A DNA stretch of 64,000 nt from Pseudoalteromonas sp. A601 (GTDB lineage: Bacteria; Pseudomonadota; Gammaproteobacteria; Enterobacterales; Alteromonadaceae), in assembly GCF_002165575.1 (NCBI RefSeq), contig NZ_MXQF01000025.1, forward strand, positions 1-64,000. Reading direction: 5' to 3'. Below, one piece after another: positions 53,344 to 62,489 of this stretch. The translations under genes were made by a program, and so were the position numbers. Under the pieces are notes generated by a model, which did not search any database, had not been told where the DNA came from, and saw only the letters and a list, made by a program, of their open reading frames with translations. The stretch's first letter is position 1. Each line of letters opens with the position of its first letter.

Positions 53344-55581
53344 TTAAAGTTGCCAAGCGTAGCTTAGTTTTGTAAAGAAAGTGCGCTGATCACGCTCTAT
53401 ATCTTTAAGTGAATCGTCTTGGTAACCTTTATCTGAATAGCCTAGGTAAAATAATGTTTGGGCATTAATTTTATATGAGTAGACTAACTGACTACCATAA
53501 TCACGGTTTATTTTATCTACTGCATAGTAATAGGCGTTTTCGTTGCGATCGATGTCTTCAAATTGCAAAATAAGTTTAAGCATGGAACGCATATTGAATT
53601 TATAATAAATTCGTAAATCGGTCAGGTTCGCGGTAAATACATTATCCCCCTGTGGATTATTTAACCGACTGTAGCTATGCTCTAGTTGAACTTGCCAGTG
53701 ATCATTTATATCCCACGTTAGTTCTGGCTCTAACGTAAATAAGTCCCCCAGTTGCTCATTGCTGTAATCTATTTTACTACCAAACTCAGTATATAAGTTT
53801 AACGTGAGATCCTTACTCGGTTTAAAACCGCCCCAGATATAGCCGATATTTTGGTTATAAAACTTATCGTCGTAGTTTTCATTTCTATGAACATAGCCAA
53901 CCTCTAAAAATGACTGCATCTGCCCTTTTAGAAAAACATAGCCTTCGTATTCTTCCTCTAGCAAACTGCCATCTTGCGCCCAAGTTTTATCCCAATCAAC
54001 ATTATATGAGTATTCCGTAACCAGCTCGTTTGCGTCTAAATACCAAGTTTGCCCGCCACCTAGTAACGCTTTTTTATAATCGACTTGAGCTTGATAGCCT
54101 AAGTCAGTGCGGTAGTCTTCACCAATATCTTCATAACTAGCCAGTAATTTATAATCACGTTTCTCACGGGAAAACTCGAGCTTATAAGCTGTATCTGATT
54201 GACTTTCATTTAAACCATAATTATCAATTAAAAAAGCTGAATTGTTAGTATCAGAGGTCGCAACTTGGTACAACACGCTATCTGATTGGTTAAACCAATA
54301 ACTGCCATCAAGTGATAAAACCGTATTATGATAATTATCAGCTTCACGATGTGTTGTACTAATACCTATTGTGCCTTGTTCGCCAATATCATACTGATAC
54401 CGACCAACTGCAGCTTTTGATTTTTCCGCTAAATTTGCAAATCCTGAGCCTTGATTGGTTGGAAGTAAAATGCTGGTATTTTCATCATCAGCATACATGA
54501 ACGCATAACTATGAGCGTCAGTTTTACCAGTTACTTTAGCCCCTATGTCAGGCTCGGCAATCGTACGGGTATAAAGTAGTTCGAATAGGCTACTTTTAAA
54601 ATAGGATGCACCATCTAAAAAGAATGGGCGTTTTTCAGCGTAATAGATTGAATAAGTGGTGTTTACATCAAGCTCTAAACTATCAGTTTCAACTTGTGAA
54701 AAATCTGGGTTTATCGTGGCGTTTATAACAGCGTCTTGGCTAATACCCCAACGTATATCTAATCCTGCTTCGGTATCTATATCACCATTTTGCCAATCTC
54801 CGGGTACAACCTCTTTAATGTCATGTCTCAGTGCAGTCAAGGTGGGTGTTAATTGAATATTTTTACTGGGCTCCATCGCATTAAAGCCCGTTATTTTATC
54901 AAATTGACAAAAGCTGCATTTTACATCACGATCAAAACCAACATTTGACATCTGATACATCACATCACGTGGGAAGTTACGCCACAAAGCGATACTCCAC
55001 GTCATATCCGCTTTATTTTTTGGAAACCGTAATGCAGTGAAAGGAATACGCATTTCAACCACATAACCTTTATCTGTTATTTGCCCGGCACTGTCCCAAA
55101 TCGCATCCCATGATGGGTCTTCACTCCAGCCATCGGTATCTGTCATACGCATATCTCCCTGCGCCCCCAGTGGATTTACGTAAAACTCGTAACCTGTTCT
55201 TTCATCATTAAAGGTATCAATCATTAATGCAACATTGTCATCCGTCCACAATGTATCACGATCGCGAAGCGCAGCACGGATATTTTCAGGTTTGTCGTCA
55301 TAAGCGAGAAAGGCAACATATAAATACGTTCCATCTTCATATAGGTAAGCATCTGTTTTAACTGGTGGCGCGCCCTTTTCATTGGGTTCATTTTGATACA
55401 TTAGCGGAATCAGGGTGGCATCTTGCCAATGCGACTCTAAAAGCTGTCCGTCAAGATCAATTGATTGTTCAAGGTGAGCCAAGTTAAAGTTTTGTTTTTG
55501 TGCAAAAACATGCGTACTGAAATAAACCACAAAAATATAAAAAAGGGTTTTTATTATTTGATTTTGATACTGCATAAACAT
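53344..55581 (-). CDS. CBM9-like domain plus outer-membrane beta-barrel (DUF5916 type)
   Basis: 745 residues. Signal peptide to about residue 28 (VVYFSTHVFAQ). Residues 35-230 resemble the carbohydrate-binding CBM9-like domain (LDGQLLESHWQDA, DDNVALMIDTFNDERTGYEF). The rest is rich in alternating aromatic strands and ends in LSYAWQL, as in outer-membrane barrels. Ligand and role unknown. ATG 55575 is an alternative start with GGA upstream. Confidence 0.85.
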   Translation of the reverse strand: MFMQYQNQIIKTLFYIFVVYFSTHVFAQKQNFNLAHLEQSIDLDGQLLESHWQDATLIPLMYQNEPNEKGAPPVKTDAYLYEDGTYLYVAFLAYDDKPENIRAALRDRDTLWTDDNVALMIDTFNDERTGYEFYVNPLGAQGDMRMTDTDGWSEDPSWDAIWDSAGQITDKGYVVEMRIPFTALRFPKNKADMTWSIALWRNFPRDVMYQMSNVGFDRDVKCSFCQFDKITGFNAMEPSKNIQLTPTLTALRHDIKEVVPGDWQNGDIDTEAGLDIRWGISQDAVINATINPDFSQVETDSLELDVNTTYSIYYAEKRPFFLDGASYFKSSLFELLYTRTIAEPDIGAKVTGKTDAHSYAFMYADDENTSILLPTNQGSGFANLAEKSKAAVGRYQYDIGEQGTIGISTTHREADNYHNTVLSLDGSYWFNQSDSVLYQVATSDTNNSAFLIDNYGLNESQSDTAYKLEFSREKRDYKLLASYEDIGEDYRTDLGYQAQVDYKKALLGGGQTWYLDANELVTEYSYNVDWDKTWAQDGSLLEEEYEGYVFLKGQMQSFLEVGYVHRNENYDDKFYNQNIGYIWGGFKPSKDLTLNLYTEFGSKIDYSNEQLGDLFTLEPELTWDINDHWQVQLEHSYSRLNNPQGDNVFTANLTDLRIYYKFNMRSMLKLILQFEDIDRNENAYYYAVDKINRDYGSQLVYSYKINAQTLFYLGYSDKGYQDDSLKDIERDQRTFFTKLSYAWQL

Positions 55582-55716
55582 CCATTTAGGTTCGATTACT
55601 CAGCAGGAGTAAATTAACCAGAGGATTGTAATTTAGTAAGGTACATTTGTTAACACTTTTATAGCTAAAATGTTAAAAATAATAATTATATCGCAGTGAT
55701 TTGAGGCAAGCTTAGA

Positions 55717-56040
55717 TTATGTTTCAATTAATTTTAGTTTATTCGCCACACCATTCCAGCTGTCAGCGTCTTTAGGGGCTGTTTTAACCTCCGTTATTCG
55801 CGGCCATACTAACGAGAGCTCGGCATTCAATTCGGTAAACTCTTGCTGATCTTTAGGAAGTTCTTCTTCTTGATAAATTGCCTCAGCGGGACATTCAGGT
55901 ACACATAAACCACAGTCAATACAATCAATTGGGCTAATAGCTAAAAAGTTAGGACCTTCATAAAACGCATCGGCTGGACACACAGCTACACAATCAGTGT
56001 ATTTACACTTGATACAATTTTCTGTAACTACAAATGCCAT
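55717..56040 (-). CDS. fdxA: 7Fe-8S type ferredoxin FdxA
   Basis: 107 residues. The N-terminal half has CIKCKYTDCVAVCP and CIDCGLCVPECP, giving one 3Fe-4S and one 4Fe-4S cluster as in Azotobacter ferredoxin I. The length and acidic C-terminal extension fit FdxA. An electron carrier in the cytoplasm. Confidence 0.95.
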   Translation of the reverse strand: MAFVVTENCIKCKYTDCVAVCPADAFYEGPNFLAISPIDCIDCGLCVPECPAEAIYQEEELPKDQQEFTELNAELSLVWPRITEVKTAPKDADSWNGVANKLKLIET

Positions 56041-56207
56041 TATTACGTTTACCTAAGATTTATATACTGTCAGGGCGGGATCATACCCAACCACAGCGAA
56101 AATACAATAAATAATCGCTGCCATCATTAGCTAAATTAACGTAAAATACATGCCTATTGTGAGCATAACTAATGCGTTATTGCTAAGACACCTAACAGAG
56201 AAAGTAT

Positions 56208-57818
56208 ATGATACGTTTAACAGAGATAAAGCTACCGCTTGATCATGACGAAGATGCCCTACAACAGGCAATTTTAACTAAACTTGATATAGAGAAAGCG
56301 CATTTAAATAGCTTTAATGTCTTTAAACGTGGCTACGATGCACGAAAGAAAACCGCTATTTTACTTATTTACACACTTGATATAGACGTCGAAAATGAAG
56401 CTGAACTGTTGGCTAAATTCAGTAAAGATCAACATGTAAAGCCCGCCCCTGATACATCTTACAAATTTGTCGCTCAAGCCCCAGCTAATTTAACACAGCG
56501 TCCAGTGGTTATTGGTTTTGGACCATGTGGTTTATTTGCCGGTCTTGTGCTTGCGCAAATGGGCTTTAAGCCTATTATTTTAGAGCGTGGTAAAGAAGTA
56601 AGAGAGCGCACAAAAGACACGTTTGGATTTTGGCGTAAACGCACACTAAATACTGAATCAAACGTACAATTTGGTGAAGGCGGTGCAGGTACATTTTCTG
56701 ACGGTAAACTTTATAGTCAAGTAAAAGACCCTAAACATTATGGCCGTAAAGTGATCACCGAGTTTGTTGAAGCCGGCGCACCTGAAGAAATTCTATATGT
56801 AAGTAAACCACACATTGGTACATTTAAACTGGTAACCATGATTGAAAAAATGCGTGCTCGAATCGAAGAGCTTGGCGGCGAAATCCGTTTTAGTACTCGC
56901 GTTGATGATATCCAACTCGAAGATGGCCAAGTAACTGGTTTGAAGTTATCAACTGGTGAGCAACTCGATACACAGCATGTGGTACTTGCTGTAGGTCATA
57001 GTGCCCGTGATACATTCCAAATGGTACATGACAAAGGTATCTATGTTGAAGCAAAACCATTTTCGGTCGGCTTTAGAATCGAGCACAAGCAATCAATGAT
57101 TGATGAATGTCGTTTCGGACCTAACACTGGTAACCCTATTCTTGGATCTGCTGATTATAAACTGGTGCACCACTGTGACAATGGTCGAACCGTTTATAGT
57201 TTTTGTATGTGCCCAGGTGGGACTGTTGTAGCTGCAACATCTGAAGAAGGACGTGTTGTTACCAATGGTATGAGCCAATATTCTCGTAGTGAACGAAATG
57301 CAAATAGCGCGATAGTCGTGGGTATTTCACCAGAAAAAGACTTTCCAGGCCACCCACTGGCAGGTATCGATTTGCAACGTAAATTAGAAGAACAAGCTTA
57401 TGCACTTGGCGGTAGTAATTACGATGCGCCAGCACAATTAATTGGCGACTTCTTAAAAGGTAAAGATTCATGTGACTTAGGTGATGTTAAACCATCATAC
57501 ACTCCAGGTATTAAACTCACTGATTTAGCTAAAGTATTGCCAAGTTTTGCCATTGATGCCATTCGTGAAGCCATTCCAGCGTTTAATAAACAAATTCGTG
57601 GTTTTTCATCGAATGATGGTTTATTAACAGGCGTGGAAACACGTACTTCATCACCAATCTGCATTAAGCGTGATAAAACCATGCAAAGTATTAATACCCA
57701 AGGTTTATACCCTGCTGGTGAAGGTGCAGGCTATGCAGGCGGTATTTTATCTGCGGGCATTGATGGTATAAAATCGGCTGAAGCACTAGCGTTATCTATG
57801 CTTGAAAAACATGGCTAA
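56208..57818 (+). CDS. FAD-dependent oxidoreductase (COG2509 family)
   Basis: 536 residues. An N-terminal domain of about 95 residues (RLTEIKLPLDHDEDALQQAI) precedes the Rossmann segment VVIGFGPCGLFAGLVLAQMG and the conserved QFGEGGAGTFSDGKLYSQ. Near the C-terminus LYPAGEGAGYAGGILSAGID binds the flavin. Members are uncharacterised flavoproteins. Divergent from fdxA with a 167-base gap; an electron-transfer link is possible but unproven. Confidence 0.9.
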   Translation: MIRLTEIKLPLDHDEDALQQAILTKLDIEKAHLNSFNVFKRGYDARKKTAILLIYTLDIDVENEAELLAKFSKDQHVKPAPDTSYKFVAQAPANLTQRPVVIGFGPCGLFAGLVLAQMGFKPIILERGKEVRERTKDTFGFWRKRTLNTESNVQFGEGGAGTFSDGKLYSQVKDPKHYGRKVITEFVEAGAPEEILYVSKPHIGTFKLVTMIEKMRARIEELGGEIRFSTRVDDIQLEDGQVTGLKLSTGEQLDTQHVVLAVGHSARDTFQMVHDKGIYVEAKPFSVGFRIEHKQSMIDECRFGPNTGNPILGSADYKLVHHCDNGRTVYSFCMCPGGTVVAATSEEGRVVTNGMSQYSRSERNANSAIVVGISPEKDFPGHPLAGIDLQRKLEEQAYALGGSNYDAPAQLIGDFLKGKDSCDLGDVKPSYTPGIKLTDLAKVLPSFAIDAIREAIPAFNKQIRGFSSNDGLLTGVETRTSSPICIKRDKTMQSINTQGLYPAGEGAGYAGGILSAGIDGIKSAEALALSMLEKHG

Positions 57819-57859
57819 GCTGTGTAAATGCATTTTAGAGCAAGACAAAATTTAAAACA

Positions 57860-57887
57860 AAAAAAGCCTGAATAATCAGGCTTTTTT
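57860..57887 (+). terminator. Terminator after the flavoprotein gene
   Basis: AAAAAAGCCTGA and TCAGGCTTTTTT with loop ATAA, a strong stem followed by a T-run. Confidence 0.93.
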
Positions 57888-57906
57888 ATGCTCTAAGTAC
57901 AAGCTG

Positions 57907-58002
57907 CTATTTCTTCAGCGTTAATTTTTCGCCCTTGAGTAACTTACGTACACCCGAAATACGTGAGCGATTTTTAGCTCTTGCTTCACCCGTTGCTTGT
58001 CC
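57907..58002 (-). pseudogene. C-terminal fragment of an unidentified gene
   Basis: A 31-codon open stretch with no start reads ATGEARAKNRSRISGVRKLL then KGEKLTLKK and stops at 57907. The basic, orderly sequence looks like a protein tail. The gene's 5' part is lost at the same place where the next gene lost its own. Family not recognised. Confidence 0.4.
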
Positions 58003-58022
58003 TCACCTAACATAAGTAGACA

Positions 58023-58829
58023 GCCACTTTAATTGAGCAAATAAAACTGCGCTACTACGTTTACTCTTTTGGGCTAAAAACCATCCGGTTTGACGTTGTT
58101 AGAAAAATTGATGAACGCTTAAATAGTGACTTCAGCTCATTAGCAATACTCTGTCATCCACTTTGGCAGCTTTTAGATAACACGCAGCCAACAGACCTGT
58201 TTATAAATCAAGTTTTAGCGCACTTACCCTACAACTACGCCAGTCTTTTATTCAAAGAAAATAGTCACGGCCAACTCATTAGAAAAGCAAAACTGACTCA
58301 AAAAGCAAAGCAAAAGTTAACTCATAGTCATGATATTCATGCGTTAACATGCTGGCTAGCCTTTTGCCTAGAGAAAAAGGCGATAGGATATAATCAAATT
58401 GACATCAACCAATTATGTGCAATTAAATATTTATTAAAGATAGCTATCGTTACACCATTTTCGTCAATTTCTGATGATTTTTATGCATATGTAAATGAGA
58501 TGTTTAGCCCGCTGTACTCGCAAATGCCTGTGATGCGCTATCGTATTTTAATACCTAATAAAAATAACGGCTACACGGACTTTAGCCTCCCCATGAGATT
58601 AATATCTGGCAGTTGTTTTACCATGCGGCCAACACTTGATTTGTATAAAAAGTTATGCGAGCAAGCCATTAAAATTGGGCTAGTAGCTAATTCTTTTGAG
58701 GGGATGAATCGTTTCTATAATTTCATTTGCCATACAGAAATCGTTGAGCTTATAAACATTTTATTCCAACCAACTCCACCAACGAGCTTAAAAGCACTCA
58801 AACAACAAATTCTGTCTCGATTCATTTAA
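58023..58829 (+). pseudogene. 5'-truncated gene of unknown family
   Basis: An open frame of 269 codons runs from just after a stop at 58017-58019 to 58829, with no ATG, GTG or TTG until ATG 58500. The readable protein starts about IEQIKLRYYVYSFGLKTIRF and ends LKALKQQILSRFI. The unusually long open frame implies a former gene whose start was deleted; the ATG at 58500 could still give a 109-residue product. No domain recognised. Confidence 0.5.
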
Positions 58830-58995
58830 TTTATTGCGAACAACCACCACATAAATACAATTCATTAAGGGCAGCTTAAACCAGTACTGTGTTCAGGCAA
58901 ACTCAGTAAGCAGTGTCACTTTAAAACAGCAGAGCTAGCTATTTGAGCCAGCGCCACTATATGGTGGCACTGACACAGATTGCACGGCTTGCTGT

Positions 58996-59019
58996 TAGCA
59001 AGTGCGCAGTTCTACTGAG
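58996..59019 (-). repeat. Copy 1 of a 24-base repeat near immunity-like genes
   Basis: TAGCAAGTGCGCAGTTCTAC followed by TGAG; it matches the copy at 59429 in 22 of 24 positions. Each copy is followed by a complementary CGCAC segment and can fold back. Confidence 0.85.
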
Positions 59020-59027
59020 ATTGATTG

Positions 59028-59069
59028 CGCACCTTGCCTTTTTATTCAGCAATAAAAAGGCAAGGTGCG
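59028..59069. terminator. 19-base perfect inverted repeat, probable terminator of the toxin locus
   Basis: CGCACCTTGCCTTTTTATT (59028-59046) pairs with AATAAAAAGGCAAGGTGCG (59051-59069) across CAGC. A very stable hairpin just after the last minus-strand immunity-like gene; it could end transcripts from either side. Confidence 0.65.
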
Positions 59070-59105
59070 GCCCACAAGTGATGAACTTAGATTGACGAAC
59101 CTAAT

Positions 59106-59399
59106 TTAACCCTCTTCCAAATTTAAGAAATCTTTAACTTTATTTATCTTTTCAACAAGCTCTCTCTCACTTATATATACGCTTGGATATTTAGCTAAGT
59201 CTTCTTCCACATCACTGAATCTCCCAGTAAGCTCAGATAGACTGTCTAGCTGCTCTGAAAATTCTTCACTATATTCTGTCTGGTCTTCACCTAAATCATG
59301 CAGCCTATAAAAGTCATCACAAAAACTCTTAATATTTTTATTACCTGCCGTAAAAGTTAACAGAAGTTCGCGCAAATTATTCATTATGGGACTCATCAA
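59106..59399 (-). CDS. Colicin D immunity-like protein (orphan immunity)
   Basis: 97 residues, acidic and helical. The tail LTGRFSDVEEDLAKYPSVYI then SERELVEKINKV recalls the colicin D immunity/self-immunity family (FSPFEEDL-like and YLDE-like segments). No toxin gene stands directly upstream, which suggests an orphan immunity gene kept against a toxin lost or carried by kin. Two ATGs at the start; ATG 59399 or 59396. The family call is from memory of the pattern. Confidence 0.6.
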   Translation of the reverse strand: MMSPIMNNLRELLLTFTAGNKNIKSFCDDFYRLHDLGEDQTEYSEEFSEQLDSLSELTGRFSDVEEDLAKYPSVYISERELVEKINKVKDFLNLEEG

Positions 59400-59428
59400 T
59401 TTACTGCCTTTAAATGGTAGCCTGCCGC

Positions 59429-59452
59429 TAGCAAGTGCGCAATTCTACTGGG
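59429..59452 (-). repeat. Copy 2 of the 24-base repeat, forming a hairpin
   Basis: TAGCAAGTGCGCAATTCTAC followed by TGGG. CAAGTGCG (59432-59439) can pair with CGCACTTG (59461-59468). Together with copy 1 it brackets the 97-residue immunity-like gene. Confidence 0.85.
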
Positions 59453-59495
59453 TTTTACTTCGCACTTGATAGCTAACTTATAAAAGCAATTAAAA

Positions 59496-59783
59496 CTATA
59501 ATTGACCCAGTAAATCACCTAGTAAAATATCAAAATCATCTGTATCTATATTTACTAAAGAATCCTCAATTAACTCTATCTCTTTTTCATAATCAACTAA
59601 CTGAAAGCCTAAGTAACCGTTAGTCCAAAAAAATATATAGCCACCTTTTTGTGCAGAATTAAATTCAATACCTATTAACTCCCCCAAATCACCACAAGGC
59701 TCTGTCCGATTAATAATCTCATATTTACCGTTTATTAGCGGTATCAATTTATTTTTTTTCCAAAGGTTAAATAATTCTTTCAT
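59496..59783 (-). CDS. Putative immunity protein for the adjacent Rhs toxin
   Basis: 95 residues, acidic C-terminus (NIDTDDFDILLGDLLGQL), no signal peptide, so cytoplasmic. It begins 8 bases after the stop of the toxin domain, the normal place of a cognate immunity gene. No family recognised. The role is inferred from position and size. Confidence 0.6.
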   Translation of the reverse strand: MKELFNLWKKNKLIPLINGKYEIINRTEPCGDLGELIGIEFNSAQKGGYIFFWTNGYLGFQLVDYEKEIELIEDSLVNIDTDDFDILLGDLLGQL

Positions 59784-59791
59784 AACGTACC

Positions 59792-60361
59792 TTACTTAAC
59801 TTGTAAGTTTTTTATTTTATTAACTTTAGGTAGCAATTCACCACCCTGCTTTTTTAACATAAATTGCTGAGATTTAGGAGCATTAGGACCGATAGCTTTA
59901 ACCCAATCTGGTTTCCCTCCTTTCAATAAGCTTTTGCTTGCGACGTTAAACTCCACATAAATAGAACCTGGGTTTGCTTGCCTGAAGAAAGACATAGATC
60001 CAGAAGTTGAACCAAATGTCATTCCTCCCGCACCTTCTTGTATTCTTTTACTCTCTTTCATAAGAGCGTATTCTTTTGTCGACATCCATCGTCCAACTCT
60101 AGTTACCGAACCTCTTGTCGCTAAATAAGAACCATAAGCAACTTTTGCCCCATATCCAATAGGCACAAAACTAGCTACGGTGCCGTACATCTCTGCTCTG
60201 TTGTATAAATCAGCTTGAGTAAGCTCTCCCGCTAATAGAGCTTCAGTATCATTTTTACCCATGTACATATTAGAGATCATTGCTGTTAGCCCCTGTTCAC
60301 CTGAGCCGTTTAATGCAGCAACACTAGAATTATCAATCGCTTCTTTCTCAGCTTCAATCAA
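59792..60361 (-). CDS. Rhs C-terminal toxin domain, separated from the core by a frameshift
   Basis: 189 codons from TTG 60361. The first 90 residues (including VASFVPIGYGAKVAYGSYLA) form a pretoxin linker; the last 100 (VGRWMSTKEYALMKESKRIQ, then EGAGGMTFGSTSGSMSFF, PGSIYVEFNV, MIGPNAP-like AIGPNAPKSQQF) look like an Rhs toxin tip. The R...STS...E layout is compatible with an ADP-ribosyltransferase such as the EF-Tu-modifying TreTu tips, but this is tentative. Its frame overlaps the Rhs core by 8 bases; removing one T from the TTT at the junction would join them. Confidence 0.68.
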   Translation of the reverse strand: MIEAEKEAIDNSSVAALNGSGEQGLTAMISNMYMGKNDTEALLAGELTQADLYNRAEMYGTVASFVPIGYGAKVAYGSYLATRGSVTRVGRWMSTKEYALMKESKRIQEGAGGMTFGSTSGSMSFFRQANPGSIYVEFNVASKSLLKGGKPDWVKAIGPNAPKSQQFMLKKQGGELLPKVNKIKNLQVK

Positions 60362-61380
60362 AGTCTATTCCACTGTTCGCTATTATCTGCGAAGCTTCCG
60401 AGCGCCTTCCAACACCTCCTGAAAGAGGTTGTTGAGCTACCTTTTTCTGGCTGCCAATATCCATTGACTTAAGGCTTCCAGCAATAGCGGCCTGTCCTTT
60501 ACTTGAACCATTGTTGGTTATATGCACATTGCCTTGGCCATCTTTACCTACATGTCCAACCGTTTTTCCATCAGCGTTGGTGATCGCTTGCGTTTTGTCT
60601 TCTTCAAGCCCTCCAGCACAACCTTTCAATGAGTCATCTGTCGAACAGTAGCCCGTGGGATCTGCACCTGATAGAGGATTATTCATTATGTAAGAATACG
60701 GGTTAATACTCTGACTATTCGTTGGGCTTTGAATAACGGGGTCTACAGACATAAACCACCCAAGGTTATAATCGTACACCCGACCGTTCATATGAATTAA
60801 CTCTACATCATCCAAGTGCTCGTGGTCGGTAAAACCTCTGCGTGTTTTGGCCTTATCTAAGTCATCCAGTTTTGAATTACCATACGCCTTTAACCCGCCA
60901 CTTGCCAGCCTAGGTTTACCAAATGGGTCGAAGTTTCGTTCGGCTTCTACTTGCCCGTTGTGGTCGGTAAATACCCGTGTGCTGCCTAGGCGGTCGCGGT
61001 GAGTGTAGCGAATAGTTGCGCCTTCATTGGTTGTTTGGCTTATTACTGCAATGTCGTCTATATACGCGCGCCATGTGGTTTTTGTGCCCGTTATTTCTTC
61101 TTCATAAGATTTATCACTGTAATAGGTAGTTACACTGCCGTTCATTTGCTTAAAGCGCATGTGCTCTGGGCCATAAGTAAAGTTTAAGGTTTTACCGTCT
61201 TTTTTGATTTGGGTAGGCTTATCCATTGCGTTATACGTTGCGCTGGTTAAGCCATCACCTTGGGTCATGTTGCCACGGGTATCGTAGCTAAATGACTTCC
61301 AACCGCCACTGCGCTCTGGTATTTTCTTCAGTTTCTGCTTAAATAAGTTGACAGGCAAAAAGAAAGACCTGATAGTCATA
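60354..61380 (-). pseudogene. Rhs core fragment (5' truncated, disrupted by the IS110 element)
   Basis: Reads the RHS repeat-associated core end: SFSYDTRGNMTQGDG, HRDRLGSTRVFTDHNGQ, then the hallmark MNGRVYDYNLGWFMSVDPV and NPYSYIMNNPLSGADPTGY, followed by the variable tip. Rhs proteins form a shell around a C-terminal toxin. All of the N-terminal shell is missing: the homology stops about 61345, close to the insertion element. The frame ends with GIDFD and a stop, while the toxin continues in another frame. It is an orphan Rhs tip or a disrupted gene. Confidence 0.8.
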
Positions 61381-61451
61381 TAGAAAGCTCCCCGAGTTTT
61401 TCGATACAGTTGTGTTGACCAAAACATAAACAGTATCACGAGGAGCTTAGT

Positions 61452-62489
61452 ATGAAACTATATGGTGGAATTGACTTGCATTCAAATAATAGTGTTATTG
61501 CTATCATTAATGAACACGGTGAAACGCTTACCGCCAAGCGTTTAAATAATGACATATCTGTCATTTTATCTTTTCTAAGTCCTTATAAAGACAAGTTAAC
61601 TGGACTTGTTGTTGAATCAACTTTTAATTGGTATTGGTTAGTCGATGCTTTAATGGATGAAGGGTTTAAACTTCACTTAGCAAACCCCGCTGCAATCCAA
61701 CAATATTCAGGCTTAAAACATGCTGATGATCATAGTGATGCACGTTGGTTAGCTGAAATGCTACGTCTAAACATTCTGCCTGAGGGCTACATTTACCCCC
61801 GAGAGCTCAGGGCTGTTCGCGACTTAATGCGTAAACGAATGGACATTGTTCAACAATCCACTAAAAACTTATTATCAGTGCAAAGTTGTTACATGCGTCA
61901 TCTTGGATACAAGCTCAGTAGCAACAAAATCAAACAAATGGCCGCTATCAGAAAAGGCGTCAATGTTGAGCAAGTACACACCTATTTCAGCTCAACTAAT
62001 ACAGCACTGTCGGTTATTTCTTACCTCACATTGATACGCTGTGCTCAACAGCAAATAAATGCAATAGAAAGCGCCATATTACAACAAACATCGCTCTCCC
62101 CTGAGTTTATAAACCTAACCAGTATCGATGGGATTGGGAATACGTTAGCACTGACCATTATGTTAGAGACAGGCACTATTAAACGTTTTGATAGTCCTGG
62201 TAATTTTTCCTCGTATTGTCGATGCGTTAAAGGTGTGAGGTACAGCAATGGAAAGAATAAAGGCGCTACAAATCAAAAGAATGGTAATCGTTACTTAGCG
62301 TGGGCGTTTACTGAGGCCGCTAACTTTGCCATTCTGTATAACCCAACAATTAAAAAGTATTATCAACGCAAGCTGGCTAAAACAAACCAAGTTATCGCGA
62401 TTAAAACGGTTGCACATAAACTCGCAAGAGCGTGTTACCACGTGCTGAAAGACAATGTCCCATTTGATGAACACAAGGCTTTTTCTTAA
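61452..62489 (+). CDS. IS110-family transposase (DEDD recombinase)
   Basis: 345 residues. The N-terminal RuvC-like domain begins YGGIDLHSNNSVIAII (catalytic Asp), then VVESTFNWYWLVDAL (Glu) and GLKHADDHSDARWLAEML (Asp pair). The C-terminal Tnp_20 part has LTSIDGIGNTLALTIMLETG then FSSYCRCVKG. IS110 recombinases use an RNA-guided mechanism with a bridge RNA. GAGGAGCTTAGT precedes the ATG. The frame is complete, so the element may be active. Confidence 0.95.
   Translation: MKLYGGIDLHSNNSVIAIINEHGETLTAKRLNNDISVILSFLSPYKDKLTGLVVESTFNWYWLVDALMDEGFKLHLANPAAIQQYSGLKHADDHSDARWLAEMLRLNILPEGYIYPRELRAVRDLMRKRMDIVQQSTKNLLSVQSCYMRHLGYKLSSNKIKQMAAIRKGVNVEQVHTYFSSTNTALSVISYLTLIRCAQQQINAIESAILQQTSLSPEFINLTSIDGIGNTLALTIMLETGTIKRFDSPGNFSSYCRCVKGVRYSNGKNKGATNQKNGNRYLAWAFTEAANFAILYNPTIKKYYQRKLAKTNQVIAIKTVAHKLARACYHVLKDNVPFDEHKAFS

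Larger units (their letters stand above)
58830..59105. other. 276-base region with repeated hairpins before the toxin locus
   Basis: Contains one copy of a hairpin repeat (58996-59036) and a 19-base perfect inverted repeat (59028-59069). No gene seen. Confidence 0.6.
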
